A stretch of 64,000 bases of DNA, taken from the NCBI GenBank assembly GCA_963696075.1, contig CAVOJD010000008.1, forward strand, positions 434,001 to 498,000, written 5' to 3'. Origin of the DNA: CAJQQK01 sp963696075. Lineage in GTDB: Bacteria; Pseudomonadota; Alphaproteobacteria; Rhizobiales; Hyphomicrobiaceae. How positions within the stretch are numbered: position 1 is the first letter of the stretch; each line of letters begins with the position of its first letter. Shown piece after piece: positions 63,111 through 64,000 of the stretch. Below the pieces are notes generated by a model. The model saw only the letters and a list, made by a program, of their open reading frames with translations. It did no database searches and was not told where the DNA came from. The position numbers and the translations under genes were made by a program.

Positions 63111-64000
63111 ATGGATGCACCCATCGACCCGCAACCGGCACCGGATCAAGGTTCACCACCTCAGCCAACCGACCTGAGGGCCGCCCGGCACAAGACGGTC
63201 TCGGTGCGGATTGGCAATGTCACGGTCGGCGGCGATGCGCCCGTCGTCGTGCAGTCAATGACCAACACCGACACGGCCAATATCGATGCGACCGTGACGC
63301 AGGTCGCCGAACTCGCCCGCGCCGGTTCCGAACTGGTTCGCATAACCGTTGACCGCGACGAGGCGGCCAAGGCTGTGCCCTTCATCAAGGAAAAGCTCCT
63401 CGCCCGCGGCGTTGACGTGCCGATCGTTGGCGATTTCCACTACATCGGCCACACCCTCCTCGCCGACAATCCGGCGTGCGCAGAGGCCTTGGCGAAGTAT
63501 CGCATCAATCCTGGAAACGTCGGCTTCAAGGCAAAAAAGGACGTCCAGTTCTCATCGATTGTCGAGAAAGCGCTGGAATACGCTAAACCCGTCCGCATCG
63601 GCGTCAACTGGGGATCGCTCGACCAGGAACTGCTCACGCACCTGATGGATGAAAACGCGACCCTGGAAAAGCCCCGCCCGGCCCGCGCCGTCATGCACGA
63701 GGCCATCGTCCAGTCGGCCCTGATCTCGGCCAGGCGCGCTGAAGAACTCGGCCTCGGCGCCGATCGGATTGTGATTTCAGCGAAGGTCTCCGCCGTCCAG
63801 GACCTGATCAGTGTCTACACCCTCCTCGCCAGCCGCTCGAATTACGCGCTCCATCTGGGTCTGACCGAGGCCGGCATGGGCACCAAGGGTGTCGTCGCCT
63901 CGTCCGCTGCAATGGGCATCCTCCTGCAGCAGGGTATCGGCGACACCATCCGCTTTTCCCTGACGCCGGAACCGGGTGGCGCGCGCACCACCGAGGTTCA
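63111..64000 (+). CDS. ispG: 4-hydroxy-3-methylbut-2-enyl diphosphate synthase (flavodoxin), 3'-truncated by window edge
   Basis: The GcpE/IspG iron-sulfur enzyme of the MEP isoprenoid pathway, N-terminal 296 residues visible. SVRIGNVTVGGDAPVVVQSM, TNTDTANIDATVTQVAELAR, VPIVGDFHYIGHTLLA, YRINPGNVGFKAKK, IGVNWGSLDQELL and HLGLTEAGMGTKGVVASSAA are family motifs. The three cluster cysteines lie beyond the window. The gene runs on past base 64000. Isoprenoids feed undecaprenyl phosphate for the wall, which suits its envelope-rich surroundings. Confidence 0.95.
   Translation, partial: MDAPIDPQPAPDQGSPPQPTDLRAARHKTVSVRIGNVTVGGDAPVVVQSMTNTDTANIDATVTQVAELARAGSELVRITVDRDEAAKAVPFIKEKLLARGVDVPIVGDFHYIGHTLLADNPACAEALAKYRINPGNVGFKAKKDVQFSSIVEKALEYAKPVRIGVNWGSLDQELLTHLMDENATLEKPRPARAVMHEAIVQSALISARRAEELGLGADRIVISAKVSAVQDLISVYTLLASRSNYALHLGLTEAGMGTKGVVASSAAMGILLQQGIGDTIRFSLTPEPGGARTTEV

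Overview
The window is a 64 kb piece of a GC-rich alphaproteobacterial chromosome. The evidence is gene order and content: dapF-mtaB-ftsY-yciB on one strand; a divergent lppC-type gene next to rsmI-yraN-gshB; a twin-membrane (HIG1-like) gene followed by PduO-type adenosyltransferase, rhomboid, etfB-etfA and 3-hydroxybutyryl-CoA dehydrogenase; a degenerate envC joined to ctpA; and phasin genes of polyhydroxyalkanoate (PHA) storage. A placement near Hyphomicrobiales/Parvibaculales is a guess, not shown. I see no rRNA, tRNA, CRISPR, prophage or insertion sequence. Coding density is high and composition looks even throughout.

Layout. 1-2.4 kb: the end of an MFS transporter, a TetR and a MarR regulator. 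2.6-7.4 kb (minus): dapF, mtaB, ftsY and two tandem yciB (septation protein) paralogs. 7.4-12.1 kb: a serine beta-lactamase-like hydrolase, a frameshifted GyrI-like gene and a frameshifted ftsK. 12.2-18.1 kb: small exported proteins, an SMP-30 enzyme, pyrophosphatase, a GNAT, a phasin with a well-formed promoter, operators and terminator, and a PIF1-type helicase. 18.2-28.3 kb: DUF808 protein, TypA, a J-domain protein, a pair of acyl-CoA dehydrogenases, an enoyl-CoA hydratase, a NUDIX protein and a SAF-domain oxidoreductase, a set that suits fatty-acid or CoA-ester catabolism. 28.4-32.9 kb: an unnamed two-repeat protein, argG, an HCCA-isomerase-like enzyme, a lysine-rich exported Cys protein and a second phasin-like gene. 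32.9-43.1 kb: lppC/rsmI/yraN, a duplicated intergenic repeat, gshB, a cytidylate-kinase/BON fusion, phosphoesterase, LLM oxidoreductase and comM. 43.3-48.1 kb (minus): the electron-transfer flavoprotein block. 48.4-54 kb: envC-like, ctpA, rlmN and two related membrane proteins. 54-64 kb: AEC transporter, thiolase, FAH-family hydrolase, a 1126-residue membrane/coiled-coil protein of unknown function, a lytic transglycosylase and the start of ispG.

How it fits together. Several genes serve the envelope and division (ftsK, ftsY, yciB x2, envC-like, ctpA, lppC, mltB, ispG). A second theme is acyl-CoA oxidation and carbon storage: two acyl-CoA dehydrogenases, enoyl-CoA hydratase, 3-hydroxyacyl-CoA dehydrogenase, thiolase, ETF and two phasin-type genes. 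The two phasin-type genes share an exact 9-base palindrome-like element (TGCAGTGCA) in their upstream DNA, which suggests one common repressor, probably PhaR.

Three genes (ftsY, the GyrI-like gene, ftsK) each carry one apparent extra base. Removing it restores a family-like protein in every case. Since ftsK and ftsY are normally needed for growth, residual sequencing error is the simplest reading. The most interesting uncharacterised items are the 1126-residue protein, the tandem yciB pair, the gapless internal-duplication protein, the kinase-BON fusion and the phasin regulon sites.
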